Assembly: GCF_047237965.1 (NCBI RefSeq) | Contig: NZ_JBDFLX010000003.1 | Coordinates: 186,001 to 250,000, forward strand | DNA: 64,000 nt | DNA from: Noviherbaspirillum_A sp047237965 | GTDB taxonomy: Bacteria; Pseudomonadota; Gammaproteobacteria; Burkholderiales; Burkholderiaceae_D | Direction: 5' to 3' | Part shown: positions 1-9,619 of the stretch, piece after piece | How the letters are laid out: the number at the start of each line of letters is the position of its first letter | How positions within the stretch are numbered: the stretch's first letter is position 1 | Notes under the pieces: model-generated | What the model was told of the DNA's origin: nothing | What the model saw: only the letters and a program-made list of their open reading frames with translations | Databases searched by the model: none | Translations under genes and position numbers: made by a program

Positions 1-167
1 TGCATGTTGACCAAAACGCGGTGCGGTTCCTTTAGCAGAAATTTGCCTTCAATCAAGCTCAACTCCACCTGTTTCCTCTCACCATCGGAGTGTTCAAAGC
101 CAGGCAACCGGAACAGTACGTTACGACCAGCATTGTCTTTAAGTCGCGCCCCAATGACATTTCTCAT
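1..167 (-). pseudogene. ISKra4-family transposase, N-terminal fragment
   Basis: Reading leftwards from an ATG at 167, the frame gives MRNVIGARLKDNAGRNVLFR and continues to the window edge. It aligns residue by residue with the start of the ISKra4-family transposase at 44134-45572 in this window (MRMVIEAQLEDNAGRSVQIR). Only about 55 codons are inside the window, so the element may continue to the left. The two are clearly different copies, since many positions differ. The family makes DDE transposases of IS elements with inverted-repeat ends. Confidence 0.7.
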
Positions 168-302
168 CGCCGCCTCCCTGATTGTTCGCGCGCCAATAAA
201 TGGAGGGTTAAACATTGCTTAATAACTACTTTCGGTTTTACTGCTCTTCTTGGCGCTAATCGATGGTAACGAGACAAACGGCGGTAAAACTGCCCGTCGA
301 CT

Positions 303-680
303 TCATCGGTCCTCGGCAGCGCGTACGATGCACTCAGACAGTTGATCGAAATACAGCATGGCTGCCTGAGTTAATTCAATTTGCTTGCGACGTGCATCAT
401 CGGTATCGGCCAGGGTGATCCAACCCTTTCGTCGCATTGACTTCAGGCGACTGTGGACAGTGGCTGGCGACCCGAATTCGTTATGTGCCATCATCCCGCG
501 TACGGAGATTTGAGCGTGTTCCAGACTGGCCTTTGCAAGGTAAGACAATATACGTTCCTCAAGAGGATCGAGAGGCGGAAGTGATGGCAGCGCGCGAAGC
601 GTTTCCCTGAGCTGCAGAAAGCGCAGGTAGATGTCAGCTAAGCGGTTTTTCGTCGGCATCGCGTTGGGTTTTGTCTTCAA
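303..680 (-). CDS. MarR-like winged-helix transcriptional regulator
   Basis: The 125-residue protein has the layout of a short MarR-type winged helix-turn-helix regulator. It has an N-terminal helical stretch, then LEERILSYLAKASLEHAQIS as the first helices. The recognition region has SPATVHSRLKSMRRKGWI, followed by the wing with the typical DARRKQIELT motif and a C-terminal dimerisation helix. MarR proteins bind palindromic operators and often repress neighbouring genes. It stands alone on the minus strand, divergent from the membrane protein that starts at 765, which is a possible target by position only. A second ATG seven codons in is an alternative start. The target and ligand cannot be read from the sequence. 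Confidence 0.75.
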   Translation of the reverse strand: MKTKPNAMPTKNRLADIYLRFLQLRETLRALPSLPPLDPLEERILSYLAKASLEHAQISVRGMMAHNEFGSPATVHSRLKSMRRKGWITLADTDDARRKQIELTQAAMLYFDQLSECIVRAAEDR

Positions 681-764
681 ACAATCGAATGGATATACCG
701 TCTGTTACATTTTCACGGCGACCTTGCACAAATTCGTAGCGATTTGATAACGTGCTGTTTTCCT

Positions 765-1298
765 ATGTCCTCAGTTTTCATCCAGCTTTCTATTGTTATC
801 AGCACAGCTTTGCTTTTTCTGGCGATCAAAGCCCTGGACGCGTGGGTGATTGCCGAACTCCATTTTATACCGGGCGTGCATTGGATCTCGCTAGCTGCCG
901 GTATTTGTGTCCTAGCTACCTTACTGTTCGGTCCTATTGGGACAGTAGGCATGCTCGTTGCCTATTTCCTACGTGACATTATCCAACTCAAATCAGTTGA
1001 TGTCCCTCGGACGATACTTGATGCAGTCGCACATTCAGTAGGCCCGTACTTCGTGTACCTGGCTGCTGATCGCCTATACGGGCTCCAAGCTTCCTTGGCG
1101 AACTTGACATCGAAACGTCTTCTCGTGGTGATTGTCGCGTGTTCGGCCATCTGTCCAGCCTTGCAAAGCATCGCAATGCAAGCACCTGATTACTCGTGGG
1201 TCACGTTAAACCAATGCTTGCTGATGTTTGCAGGAAATTTAGTGGGCGCGCTTTTACTTACTTATGTGCTAAAAGTAATTTCCACTGCGTTTCCATAG
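765..1298 (+). CDS. integral membrane protein, MASE1-like, function unknown
   Basis: About 177 residues, strongly hydrophobic, with roughly five predicted membrane segments. A charged loop with FLRDIIQLKSVDVPRTILDA sits in the middle. The pattern WISLAAGICVLATLLFGPIG resembles the repeats of MASE1-type sensory membrane domains, but no signalling domain follows and the protein stops after the last helix. I chose the ATG at 765 (MSSVFIQLS) because the upstream TTG start would add a short Cys-rich leader that does not look like a membrane-protein start. It is divergent from the MarR-like gene. It could be an orphan sensor domain or a small transporter subunit. I do not recognise a specific family. 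Confidence 0.6.
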   Translation: MSSVFIQLSIVISTALLFLAIKALDAWVIAELHFIPGVHWISLAAGICVLATLLFGPIGTVGMLVAYFLRDIIQLKSVDVPRTILDAVAHSVGPYFVYLAADRLYGLQASLANLTSKRLLVVIVACSAICPALQSIAMQAPDYSWVTLNQCLLMFAGNLVGALLLTYVLKVISTAFP

Positions 1299-1307
1299 GA
1301 CGTAGCA

Positions 1308-1535
1308 CTAAATAAAATGATTGTTTGGTGCTGGTTCTGGTTCTGGATGAATTGTATAACTCCATGCCGGGCAGACGGCATGCGGCTCAATGCGAAGCGA
1401 CCGCATTTCTTCATTCAAAACACGTTCTACTATATCATTACCACCCCGTTTGAGATCAACCCTTACCTGTAGTCCCGTGACAGTTTCGGTCCCTTCAATA
1501 TAGTTGATCACGGTTTCAAAGGAACGCAATGGCAC
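1308..1535 (-). pseudogene. ISAzo13-type transposase, C-terminal remnant
   Basis: The last 70 or so residues match the C-terminus of ISAzo13-family transposases as I know them: PLRSFETVINYIEGTETVTG, then VRVDL, then NEEMRSLRIEPHAVCPAW and a final YTI. The catalytic domain is absent and the frame opens without a proper start, so this is a 3' piece left after decay or deletion. It lies directly downstream of the membrane protein on the opposite strand. Confidence 0.6.
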
Positions 1536-1795
1536 ATCGGCTCAGTTCAAATAACAAAAGCCATGTCACCATGTTAATAACGTTGTGAAAGTCAGAGCTT
1601 GATAGGCGTTCGTTACCGTGAGCGAGTATCGGAAAGGATTGCTGGTGCCGTCGGGATAGGAGACGGCGAGCTATGATCGACACACGTATCTATAATGACA
1701 GCTAGGAAGAAGTGAATCTAAGAGGAATTTGGCACTGAATATAATAGACATGTGGTTTTGGCTTGGGCCCAAATCACCATTCACAGGGGACCTCT

Positions 1796-4288
1796 GTGCC
1801 CAAACGCGAAGACCGAGTAAATCGAACTGCCGAGGATTTGTTACGGATCGGCCAAGAGCAGTTATCGTTGATTTATGACAACGTGAGCGATGTCCTATTT
1901 GCTTTGGATGTTACCGATGAGGGGCGGTTCAAGTTCAGTTCGATCAATAAGAAATTCACTGAAGCAACTGGCTTATCGAAAAGCGACGTTGTTGGCAAAT
2001 ACATCGAGGAGGTGATTCCCCCGCCTGCGCATGCTCTCGTTCTACGTAAATACCGTGAAGCCATCAGCACTAGGAAAGCAGTTTCGTGGGAGGAAATATC
2101 GGTTTATCCAACCGGCGAGAAGGTTGGCCAGGTCACGGTAGCGCCAGTAATTGATGTCGATAACGAATGTCGCCAACTGATCGGAACAGTGCACGATGTG
2201 ACAGAATACCGGCACATGAACGATCTCTTGGAGCGCACCGAAGAACGATGGCGTCTAGCGCTTGAAGGGTCGGGCGCCGGTGTATGGGATTGGAAAGTGG
2301 GAACCAGTGAGGCTACTTACTCTGCGCACTGGAAAAGGCTTCTTGGATATCGGGACGAAGAAATTTCCAACGATGTAGCGGAATGGGAAAGCCGTCTCCA
2401 TCCTGAAGACAAGTCTACCGTTATGGCCGTGATACAAGGGGCGCTGGAAAACCACAGGCCTTCCGTTCTCACCGAACACCGCCTCCGGCACAAAAACGGG
2501 AACTGGCTATGGTGTCAGTCTCATGGAATGATCAGTTACGACGGCGCGGGAAAGCCGGAAAGGATGATCGGGACCGTCGTTGATATTACCGCGCGCATAG
2601 AGGCTGAGGCTACGACACAGCTGGCTGCCCTGGTCTACAAAAACACCAGTGAAGCAATCATTGTCACGGATGCGGCGGGTGTGATTGTCGCAACAAACCA
2701 AGCCTTCGCAAAACATCATGAACTGACCGAGGATCAGCTGCTCGGCATGCCTCTACTGTCTTTTTTTAAGAACATCGAGGGCTCCGAATCGTACGCAAAA
2801 ATGCAGCGCCATCTGTTAGAAACCGGTCACTGGAAAGGCGAGGTCTGGCGCCGCAAGAAGGATGGGACCAAGGTTACCGAGGTGTGTACGGTCGACACCG
2901 TCTATGCGGCCGACGGCTCAGTGTCCAAGCACATCCTTTTATTTCTTGATATTTCAGACCAAAAACTCGCTGAGGAAGTAATCTGGCGTCAAGCCAACTT
3001 TGACTCCCTCACTTCGCTGCCAAACCGGTTCATGTTTGCCGATCGTCTCAGGCACGCCCTCGATCTGGCCCGCAGGAATAAGACGTCTGTTGCGCTGCTG
3101 TTCATTGATCTGGACCGATTCAAGGAAGTCAACGACGGGCTCGGTCATAGCGTTGGCGATGATCTGCTGATCCAGGTCGCAAAACGACTGGAACACGCTG
3201 TAGGAAAAGCTGACACCATCGCCCGTCTCGGCGGCGATGAGTTCGCCGTCGTGCTGATCGACCTGGACGACAAGGAAGTCGAACGGACTGCAGAACTCGT
3301 GACTACTGTGTTGGCCCTTCCCTTCGATCTGGACGGACATGTTGCTTATGTCAGCGCCAGCATCGGCATTGCCTATTACCCAAGGGATGCCACGCATATT
3401 GAAAACCTGATCAAGCACGCTGACCAGGCGATGTATTCAGTGAAGCGCGAAGGAGGGAATCGCCATGGCTACTTCCTGGCGTCAATGCAGGAAAAGGCGC
3501 TTGCACGGCGCCGGTTAGTCAACAATTTGCATCGGGCGATCTCGGAACAGCAGATGGAAGTACATTACCAGCCTATCGTCAACCTCAAAGACGGTTCAGT
3601 GGCGAAAGCAGAAGCCTTACTGCGATGGGCCCATCCCGACGAAGGCAATATCCGGCCGGATATCTTCATTCCGCTTGCTGAAGAAATCGGAATCATTGAC
3701 CAGATCGGCGAGTGGGTGTGCAGTGAAACACTGAAGGCATTTGCCAACCGGTGCCGCGGCATCAAATCGAGCTTCCAAGTAAGCATTAATTTTTCGCCAA
3801 TCCAATTCCGCGGCGGCAAAGATGCTTTTTATGCCTTATTTGAGTTGATGGATAAAATTGATGTGTCTTCGACCTGCATCGTCCTGGAGCTCACAGAGGG
3901 AACGCTTCTCAATCTCGATGAAAGGATGGTGCAGAAATTTGCCATGCTTAAGCATCGGGGTGTGCAACTGGCTCTGGACGATTTTGGGACTGGTTACTCG
4001 TCTCTTTCCTATATCACCAAACTAAAATTTGATTTCTTAAAAATCGATCAGGTATTCGTCCGCAATCTGGAGAACAGTGAGACGAGTCTGGCACTGTGCG
4101 AAACGATGATCGTTATGGCGCATAAGCTTGGTATGAAAGTGATTGCAGAAGGCATTGAGACGAAGGAGCAGCAAAGAATGCTCACCGAGGCGGGATGTGA
4201 CTACGGTCAGGGATACCTCTTTGCAAAGCCAATGGCATTTGTTGAATTTGAAGACTTCATATCCGGATCACTTAATTTCTCGCACTGA
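1796..4288 (+). CDS. PAS-PAS-PAS-GGDEF-EAL c-di-GMP turnover protein
   Basis: A cytosolic sensor enzyme of about 830 residues. Three PAS domains occupy roughly residues 20-400; the second has the PAS_3-type pattern LGYRDEEISND followed by WLWCQSHG. A GGDEF domain follows with an intact RLGGDEF motif near residue 478, then an EAL domain with EALLRW, LELTEG, DDFGTGYSSLSY and AEGIETKEQ. The residues for phosphodiesterase activity are present. The GGDEF inhibitory site is lost (GKAD where RxxD is expected), so feedback inhibition of cyclase activity is unlikely. I chose GTG at 1796 because AGGGGA lies eight bases before it; an in-frame TTG at 1763 has no such site. Such proteins make or break c-di-GMP in response to a PAS ligand; the net direction cannot be told. 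Confidence 0.9.
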   Translation: MPKREDRVNRTAEDLLRIGQEQLSLIYDNVSDVLFALDVTDEGRFKFSSINKKFTEATGLSKSDVVGKYIEEVIPPPAHALVLRKYREAISTRKAVSWEEISVYPTGEKVGQVTVAPVIDVDNECRQLIGTVHDVTEYRHMNDLLERTEERWRLALEGSGAGVWDWKVGTSEATYSAHWKRLLGYRDEEISNDVAEWESRLHPEDKSTVMAVIQGALENHRPSVLTEHRLRHKNGNWLWCQSHGMISYDGAGKPERMIGTVVDITARIEAEATTQLAALVYKNTSEAIIVTDAAGVIVATNQAFAKHHELTEDQLLGMPLLSFFKNIEGSESYAKMQRHLLETGHWKGEVWRRKKDGTKVTEVCTVDTVYAADGSVSKHILLFLDISDQKLAEEVIWRQANFDSLTSLPNRFMFADRLRHALDLARRNKTSVALLFIDLDRFKEVNDGLGHSVGDDLLIQVAKRLEHAVGKADTIARLGGDEFAVVLIDLDDKEVERTAELVTTVLALPFDLDGHVAYVSASIGIAYYPRDATHIENLIKHADQAMYSVKREGGNRHGYFLASMQEKALARRRLVNNLHRAISEQQMEVHYQPIVNLKDGSVAKAEALLRWAHPDEGNIRPDIFIPLAEEIGIIDQIGEWVCSETLKAFANRCRGIKSSFQVSINFSPIQFRGGKDAFYALFELMDKIDVSSTCIVLELTEGTLLNLDERMVQKFAMLKHRGVQLALDDFGTGYSSLSYITKLKFDFLKIDQVFVRNLENSETSLALCETMIVMAHKLGMKVIAEGIETKEQQRMLTEAGCDYGQGYLFAKPMAFVEFEDFISGSLNFSH

Positions 4289-4406
4289 TCGCGCATTTTG
4301 ATTTGCGTAGCACTGTATCCTTGCTCTTGCTGCGCCTTTCTACCAGCCGCGCGACAGCGTTGAATATAGCTTCTTGAACAGTCGTGCAAAGGTGACCCTG
4401 CTACAA

Positions 4407-4450
4407 GAGAGCAGTCAAAACCGGAGGTACCGCTAGGCCATGCAATGGCA
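4407..4450 (+). repeat. solo end of an ISKra4-family element
   Basis: GAGAGCAGTCAAAACCGGAG at 4407-4426 and the bases after it match the terminal region of ISKra4-type copies at 51905 (GAGAGCAGTCAAAACCAGAG) and 45657 (minus strand). No transposase accompanies it. The rest of the gap 4289-4679 shows nothing recognisable apart from an AT-rich stretch before 4600 that could hold the promoter of the next gene. Confidence 0.55.
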
Positions 4451-4679
4451 CTTGCGTTGGAAACGTGTCAATTGCAAGTTGACCGAAAACGATCAGGCCG
4501 CGTTGCAAGTTGTAACTACACGCTTCGCCACTAGATGGTTGCTTTTTAGTAACGCAATTTCGTTCGAAAAACTATCACATATGGTAAAATACAAAAATTG
4601 TCTGGATGCATCATTTTGACGCGCAGAGGCCCATTCAAGAGGTCTTGGATTCCGTCAGCTTCATAGGGAAAACTGCGCT

Positions 4680-5846
4680 GTGCTCGGCATCGATCCGCGA
4701 TCTTTTGTTATCATCACCGCCGCCTTTGGCATTCTGTGTTCGTTCGTGTTGTTTGCCTTGCATACGGGTTTCCCACGGGATATCAAAGGACTTGCCCGCT
4801 GGGGCAGGGGATGTACCTTCATAGCTGCCGCAGCGGCCTTGCTTTCGATGCGTGGCGTGATACCGTTTGTGTTTTCTAACTTCATTCCTGACCTCTTGAT
4901 CCTCGCCGGGGTTGGGGCAATCTACGGAAGTCTCCAGGAATTCACAGGCGTGGCACTGCAGCGCAGACGTGTTACCGCCCTATTAGTCATCACGGCGCTG
5001 TGCCTTGTCTGGCCCACATTCATTCATGACGACTATCGCGGTCGCGTCCTTGTCATGAGCGGCGTACTGACAATTCTCTTCGGCGCATGTGCATCGGTAA
5101 TCATTCAAAGCCGCGAGAAAGGTTTCGCGGAACAATTTACGCAGTACCTCTTCCTTGGTACGGCCGGCATCACGTTCGCACGTTTTATTACAGCGATTTT
5201 TGAAGACAGGACGACAACTTTCCATAATGATTTTTCACTCATCCGTCACATCTATCTGGCAACATTTTCATTTTCCACCGTAGGACTCAGTCTCGGTTTC
5301 ATCTTGATGGCCAATCGCGCCTTGCACATCAGGCTCGAATATTTGGCATCCCGTGACCACATGACTGGAGCCTATCGGCGTGACGCCTTCATGAAGCGAC
5401 TGGAGGATGAGATTGTTGCATCGGAGCGGCTTAGTAGGCCGCTGGCACTGTTGATGATGGACCTCGACAATTTCAAGGCAATCAATGACCAGCATGGTCA
5501 TACAGTCGGAGATCATGTCATCATGGATTTCTCAGGCAAACTGATGCATGTGATGCGCCGCAACGATTGCGTTGGCCGCTACGGTGGAGAAGAATTCATT
5601 GCATTATTGTCCGATACAGACGGTGCTGATGCGCAAGCCATCGCCGAACGGATCCGGGAAGCTGCAGCAAATAGGATCCGTGCTGACATTCCACCTTACA
5701 CGGTTAGCATCGGCTTGGCGCAGTTGAGCTCGGCAATGGACAATGCTCAAGCACTAATCAATGCGGCCGATAAGGCGATGTATGCTGCAAAAAAGGCTGG
5801 AAAGAACAGAGTTGAAATTGCGCTTGCAAGGCCACTTCTGAGCTAG
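4680..5846 (+). CDS. membrane-anchored diguanylate cyclase (GGEEF)
   Basis: A 388-residue protein with about six or seven membrane segments in residues 1-215, then a GGDEF domain. The active-site motif is RYGGEEF, and an inhibitory-site RxxD (RRND) lies just before it, so it should be a product-inhibited diguanylate cyclase making c-di-GMP from two GTP. The N-terminal module is an unclassified seven-helix-like sensor. The GTG start at 4680 is preceded by AGGG at a somewhat long spacing; an alternative start is not obvious. It follows the PAS-GGDEF-EAL gene on the same strand but after a 390-base gap, so it is probably a separate transcript. Confidence 0.88.
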   Translation: MLGIDPRSFVIITAAFGILCSFVLFALHTGFPRDIKGLARWGRGCTFIAAAAALLSMRGVIPFVFSNFIPDLLILAGVGAIYGSLQEFTGVALQRRRVTALLVITALCLVWPTFIHDDYRGRVLVMSGVLTILFGACASVIIQSREKGFAEQFTQYLFLGTAGITFARFITAIFEDRTTTFHNDFSLIRHIYLATFSFSTVGLSLGFILMANRALHIRLEYLASRDHMTGAYRRDAFMKRLEDEIVASERLSRPLALLMMDLDNFKAINDQHGHTVGDHVIMDFSGKLMHVMRRNDCVGRYGGEEFIALLSDTDGADAQAIAERIREAAANRIRADIPPYTVSIGLAQLSSAMDNAQALINAADKAMYAAKKAGKNRVEIALARPLLS

Positions 5847-5977
5847 GCATCTAACATTTAAGTGTAGTAGTTCAGACCTGATCGGACAGTAGGGCTTTGC
5901 CAAAGGGTGGGGTTACCCGGTTTGATAGAGGTGCGAATCTTTATCAAACCAGCGCGCAAGCGCCAAGGAGTAACCCC

Positions 5978-6117
5978 ATGAGTAGTGCTCCTCAGAACGT
6001 AATCAAACACAAGGTCGGCCTGCTGAATCTGGCCGCCGAGCTTGGCAACGTGTCCCGCGCCTGCAAGGTCATGGGCTTTTCCCGTGACACCTTTTACCGC
6101 TATCAGTCTGCAGTTGG
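5978..6117 (+). pseudogene. IS481-family transposase, N-terminal remnant
   Basis: From ATG 5978 the frame reads MSSAPQNVIKHKVGLLNLAA and then the helix-turn-helix stretch SRACKVMGFSRDTFYRYQ, typical of IS481-family transposase N-termini. The match ends at about codon 46, after which the frame is unrelated. The bases from about 5876 to 5977 look like the left end and leader of the element. The catalytic domain is missing. Confidence 0.65.
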
Positions 6118-6162
6118 CCGGCTACCGCCGGTGCAGAAGGACCGTACCCGACCCAAACCAGC

Positions 6163-6189
6163 CAGTCATCGAAATTGTTTCGATGACTG
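6163..6189. repeat. 27-base perfect palindrome
   Basis: CAGTCATCGAAA, a TTG spacer, then TTTCGATGACTG form 12-base perfect arms just after the point where the IS481 remnant loses homology. No T-run follows, so it is not a standard terminator. It may mark the rearrangement junction. The remaining gap to 6504 shows no gene. Confidence 0.55.
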
Positions 6190-6504
6190 CTATGCAGACG
6201 AAATGCAGTCATTCACTAATGCGGCACCGGTGCCGGTACGTAGAATCTTCTTAAGTTTGTTAAGCACAGCAGCCGGCATGGCTTCGAACAGCGTAAACGT
6301 TCGTAATTGCGTCTTCTCGGACGCACATCGTGGAACGGCTGAGGTGCCATTCTTTCGCCTGTTAAGAAATGTCAGCAGCCCAGTTAGGTCTTTCTAAATA
6401 TTCCGCATCGGACAGTGCTATATAAAATTGCAGAAGGGTGTTAGAAGCCGCATTGGTATTTCTCCTTCATGGGCTGCTCAGGATACTGCGATTTTTTATC
6501 AGTT

Positions 6505-7815
6505 TCAGCCATGCACCCACATCTGATCGAGATTTTTAAATTTCCACTTATCCGGGTTTTCCCACTCAACAATTTTGTCGCGCGCATGTGGTGTTGCGAG
6601 GTCAACTATCTCGGGCGCAATATGTGTCATTGCCTTCGTCGAAAAGAAGACCTTGACTTGCGGCTGCAGAAGGGAAGTCCGCCCTTGCTGCATAACGACG
6701 GCAAGGCGGCCGGATTCCAAACGTACCAGTGTGCCAACAGGATAAATCCCCACGCTCTTGACGAACGCTTGGAAAATCACTGAGTCGAAGTGACCTTTCC
6801 AGCCTGCCATCTGGCGGATTGCCTTGTTCGGACACCATCCCTCCTTGTACGGCCTGTTCGACGTAAGTGCATCGTAGACATCGCAGACCGCACCCATGCG
6901 CGCCAAGCGGCTGATCTGTTCGTTAGCCAAGCCATGCGGATAGCCGGAGCCATCTATTTTTTCATGGTGATGCAAGACCACGTCAAGAGCGGCGTCAGGT
7001 ACCCCCTGCCCCTGCATTAGAATCCGGTGGCCAGACGTCGGGTGCGACTTGATGATGCGGAACTCATCGTCAGTAAGGGAGCTTGGCTTGTCCAGAATGT
7101 CGTTCGGCACCGCCATCTTGCCAATGTCATGAAGCAAGCCAGCTAAACCAGCCTCCCGCACCACATCCTCGGGCATGCCTAGTTGGCGAGCCAGAGCTAC
7201 CATCAGCGCGCAAACAGCTACCGAATGCATGTAGGTATAGTCGTTTTTCGTCTTAAGACGCACCAAGCCGATAAGCGCATCGGAATTTCGCAACACTGAC
7301 TGGGAAATCTCATCGACAACCGGCAGCATGGTGTGCGCATCGACCGCTCGGCCCATGCGTAATTCCTGAAACATAGCCACCATCGCACGTCTTGCCTTGC
7401 CGCAAATAGCGGCGGCGCGCGCCCGTTCGGTATCTAGCGGTGCTGGCCGTGGCTCGTCTGGCGCAACCGGCCGCGGATCGCCAAAGCCATAGGATTCTGC
7501 CCGACTCTTGCTTTCAGAGGGTATCGTCGTTGGAGGCGACTCAGCCGTACTAATGGTGCTGTCTGCATTTAAGGCGCCATTTTCCAGCCCTGCTTCAGCA
7601 CCAGTTGAGAACCGCGTGACGCCTGGTTCAACATCGATTCCCTTACTCGTGTCAATCCATACGGTGGTAAAACCGTGTTCCAACAGGGTATGGATGTCCT
7701 GTTCATTGGATAACAAAAATGCCGATCGCCAGAATGGTGACTCAAACCAGCTTTCACTGATTTTGGCGATATACATCCCTGGCTGCAGCTCAGTCGTATC
7801 AATTTGCTTGAGCAC
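6505..7815 (-). CDS. HD-GYP c-di-GMP phosphodiesterase
   Basis: A 436-residue cytosolic protein. Residues 1-130 are a DUF3391-type N-terminal domain (LKQIDTTELQPGMYIAKI). An HD-GYP domain follows with the metal-binding motifs HSVAVCALM, GLLHDIGKMAVP, SHPTSGHRIL and HHHEKIDGSGYPHGL, then RMGAVCDVYDALTSNRPYK. All hallmark residues of an active HD-GYP phosphodiesterase are visible; the family hydrolyses c-di-GMP to pGpG and GMP. It reads toward the GGDEF genes from the opposite strand, so the three enzymes form a cluster with opposing activities. The ATG at 7815 starts the conserved N-terminus. Confidence 0.92.
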   Translation of the reverse strand: MLKQIDTTELQPGMYIAKISESWFESPFWRSAFLLSNEQDIHTLLEHGFTTVWIDTSKGIDVEPGVTRFSTGAEAGLENGALNADSTISTAESPPTTIPSESKSRAESYGFGDPRPVAPDEPRPAPLDTERARAAAICGKARRAMVAMFQELRMGRAVDAHTMLPVVDEISQSVLRNSDALIGLVRLKTKNDYTYMHSVAVCALMVALARQLGMPEDVVREAGLAGLLHDIGKMAVPNDILDKPSSLTDDEFRIIKSHPTSGHRILMQGQGVPDAALDVVLHHHEKIDGSGYPHGLANEQISRLARMGAVCDVYDALTSNRPYKEGWCPNKAIRQMAGWKGHFDSVIFQAFVKSVGIYPVGTLVRLESGRLAVVMQQGRTSLLQPQVKVFFSTKAMTHIAPEIVDLATPHARDKIVEWENPDKWKFKNLDQMWVHG

Positions 7816-8138
7816 GGTAGGGAATTCCTGACTTATCGAGTTGCAATTTACTATGCTCTTATGGCGAGAAGAGGTCCATGGGTGCTTGTATGCTTAACTA
7901 TAGATCTATGTAGATGAGGAGTTCATTTCCAAACCTGCGATTTATTGCATAAATGCAATATCGTACTGAATTTGATTTCAGGATACAACAAGTTTTTCTG
8001 ATATTTTTACTGTACGTATCCTGCCATGATTAACCTGCCGTGATTAACTTGTTTGATTTGATGGCTTAGTGAGTCATTACGCAGATCATTTCTTGCTTTT
8101 GTATTGGGCTATTACAATAGAACAGCTTTCCTTCCATA
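7816..8138. other. gap without a gene
   Basis: No credible gene. The stretch is AT-rich and contains a short direct repeat (TGATTAAC, twice around 8026-8050). It ends with CCTTCCATA at 8130-8138, the left copy of the target duplication of the IS256 element. Confidence 0.5.
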
Positions 8139-9573
8139 GAGCTATAGTCAGAAGTGGTGTACGGGCTGATGCCTGAAGGCTGGAGGAAGGCGGTGGAAGT
8201 TTTTGTTGGAGAATTTGATTGTCTAGGTCAAATCAACCAACAGAGGAAACTCCCACCATGCGCAAGGATAAGCAAGACGCAACCATTGGTCTACCGGAAA
8301 TTGGCATATCGCTGGACGAACTGGTGCGTCGCGGCGCGCGGCAAGTCATCCAGCAAGTGATTGAACTAGAGCTGGCAGCACTGCTGGAGCAGTACGCCAA
8401 CGTGAGAACCTTGTCAGGCAAGCGAGCCGTTGTGCGCAATGGCTATCTGCCCGAGCGCGACGTGCTCACGGCAGCCGGGCCGGTGACGGTCAGGGTGCCG
8501 AAGGTGCGAGACCGCTCGGGAACGGGCGTAAAGTTCCATTCGACGGTGGTGCCTCCCTATATCAGGAAGTCGCCACGTGTATCGGCAGCACTGCCCTGGC
8601 TATACCTCAAAGGCATTTCGACCGGCGACATGAGCGAAGCGCTGTCGGTGCTGTTGGGCGAGGAAGCCAAAGGCCTGTCGGCCAACGTGGTCAGCCGCCT
8701 CAAAGCGCAGTGGTCGGACGAATGGCAGCAGTGGGACCGGCGGGATCTGTCCGCTGCCCGCTATGTGTACTGGTGGGCCGATGGCATCCATACCGGCGTC
8801 AGGAGCGAGGGCGGCGATGGGCAATGCCTGCTGGTGATTGTGGGCGTTACACCGGATGGCAAGAAGGAGCGCGTGGCCATTGCCGACGGCTTCCGGGAAT
8901 CGACGGCGTCGTGGCGCGAGGTGCTCCTGGACTTGAAGGCGCGCGGTTTGCAAGCTGGGCCGCTGCTGGCAGTGGGCGATGGCGCCATGGGCTTTTGGGC
9001 CGCGCTGGAAAAGGTGTTTCCTGCCACACGGGCGCAGCGCTGCTGGTTCCATAAGCTGGGCAATGTGCTCAATGCGTTGCCGGCATCGCAGCAAGCCAGA
9101 GCCAAAGCGGCGATGCAAAACATCTTTATGGCAGCCACCAGGGCAGATGCCCTTGTCGCCTTCGAGAAGTTCGTGACGACCTATGGCGCGAAGTATCCGA
9201 AGGCCGCGGACAAGCTGACGCATGACAAGGCGAGTTTGCTGGCGTTTTATGACTTCCCGGCGGAGCATTGGCAGCATGTACGGACCACTAATCCGATCGA
9301 ATCAACGTTTGCCACGGTGCGGCATCGAACCACGCGGGCGAGGAATTGCCTGTCGCGGGCTACGTTCCTGGGGCTGGCATTCAAACTGATGGAAGAGGCA
9401 GAAAAATCGTGGCGCCGGATTCGCGGCGCCGACCGAATTCAGCCATTACTGGACGGCGTGCCGTTCAAGGATGGTATCCCGGCGCCGGACAATCCGCCGG
9501 AACAACAGAAGCTCGCCGCCTGATGTTCCTTCTATCCTTCAGGCCAGTCGTACACGACATTTGACATTAGCTC
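8139..9573 (+). mobile_element. IS256-family element, copy 1 (1435 bp)
   Basis: The element starts GAGCTATAGTCAGAAGTGG and its other end, read inward, starts GAGCTAATGTCAAATGTCG, giving imperfect inverted ends that agree again at GTGTACG. A 9-base target duplication CCTTCCATA flanks it at 8130-8138 and 9574-9582, which fits the 8-9 base duplication known for IS256. The duplication shows this copy inserted here and has not been rearranged since. Confidence 0.93.
8258..9523 (+). CDS. IS256-family transposase, copy 1
   Basis: The transposase (421 residues) belongs to the mutator-type DDE family. Visible landmarks are VRVPKVRDRSGTGVKFHS, the first catalytic Asp in YVYWWADGIHTGV, VGDGAMGFWAALEKVFP with the second Asp, the QRCWFHKLGNVLN signature, and the final Glu in TTNPIESTFATVRHRT. 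I take ATG 8258 (MRKDKQDATIG), which has AGAGGAA upstream, over the TTG at 8219. The protein is identical to those of copies 2 and 3, so all three are recent. Confidence 0.95.
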   Translation: MRKDKQDATIGLPEIGISLDELVRRGARQVIQQVIELELAALLEQYANVRTLSGKRAVVRNGYLPERDVLTAAGPVTVRVPKVRDRSGTGVKFHSTVVPPYIRKSPRVSAALPWLYLKGISTGDMSEALSVLLGEEAKGLSANVVSRLKAQWSDEWQQWDRRDLSAARYVYWWADGIHTGVRSEGGDGQCLLVIVGVTPDGKKERVAIADGFRESTASWREVLLDLKARGLQAGPLLAVGDGAMGFWAALEKVFPATRAQRCWFHKLGNVLNALPASQQARAKAAMQNIFMAATRADALVAFEKFVTTYGAKYPKAADKLTHDKASLLAFYDFPAEHWQHVRTTNPIESTFATVRHRTTRARNCLSRATFLGLAFKLMEEAEKSWRRIRGADRIQPLLDGVPFKDGIPAPDNPPEQQKLAA

Positions 9574-9619
9574 CCTTCCATACAGCCTTCTCTGTAATGA
9601 TTACTCCGCTGGAGGTACC

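Noticed and set aside
8600..9277. A 225-residue frame antisense to the IS256 transposase, present in all three copies.
   Set aside because: It repeats only because the element repeats. No domain or binding site supports it.
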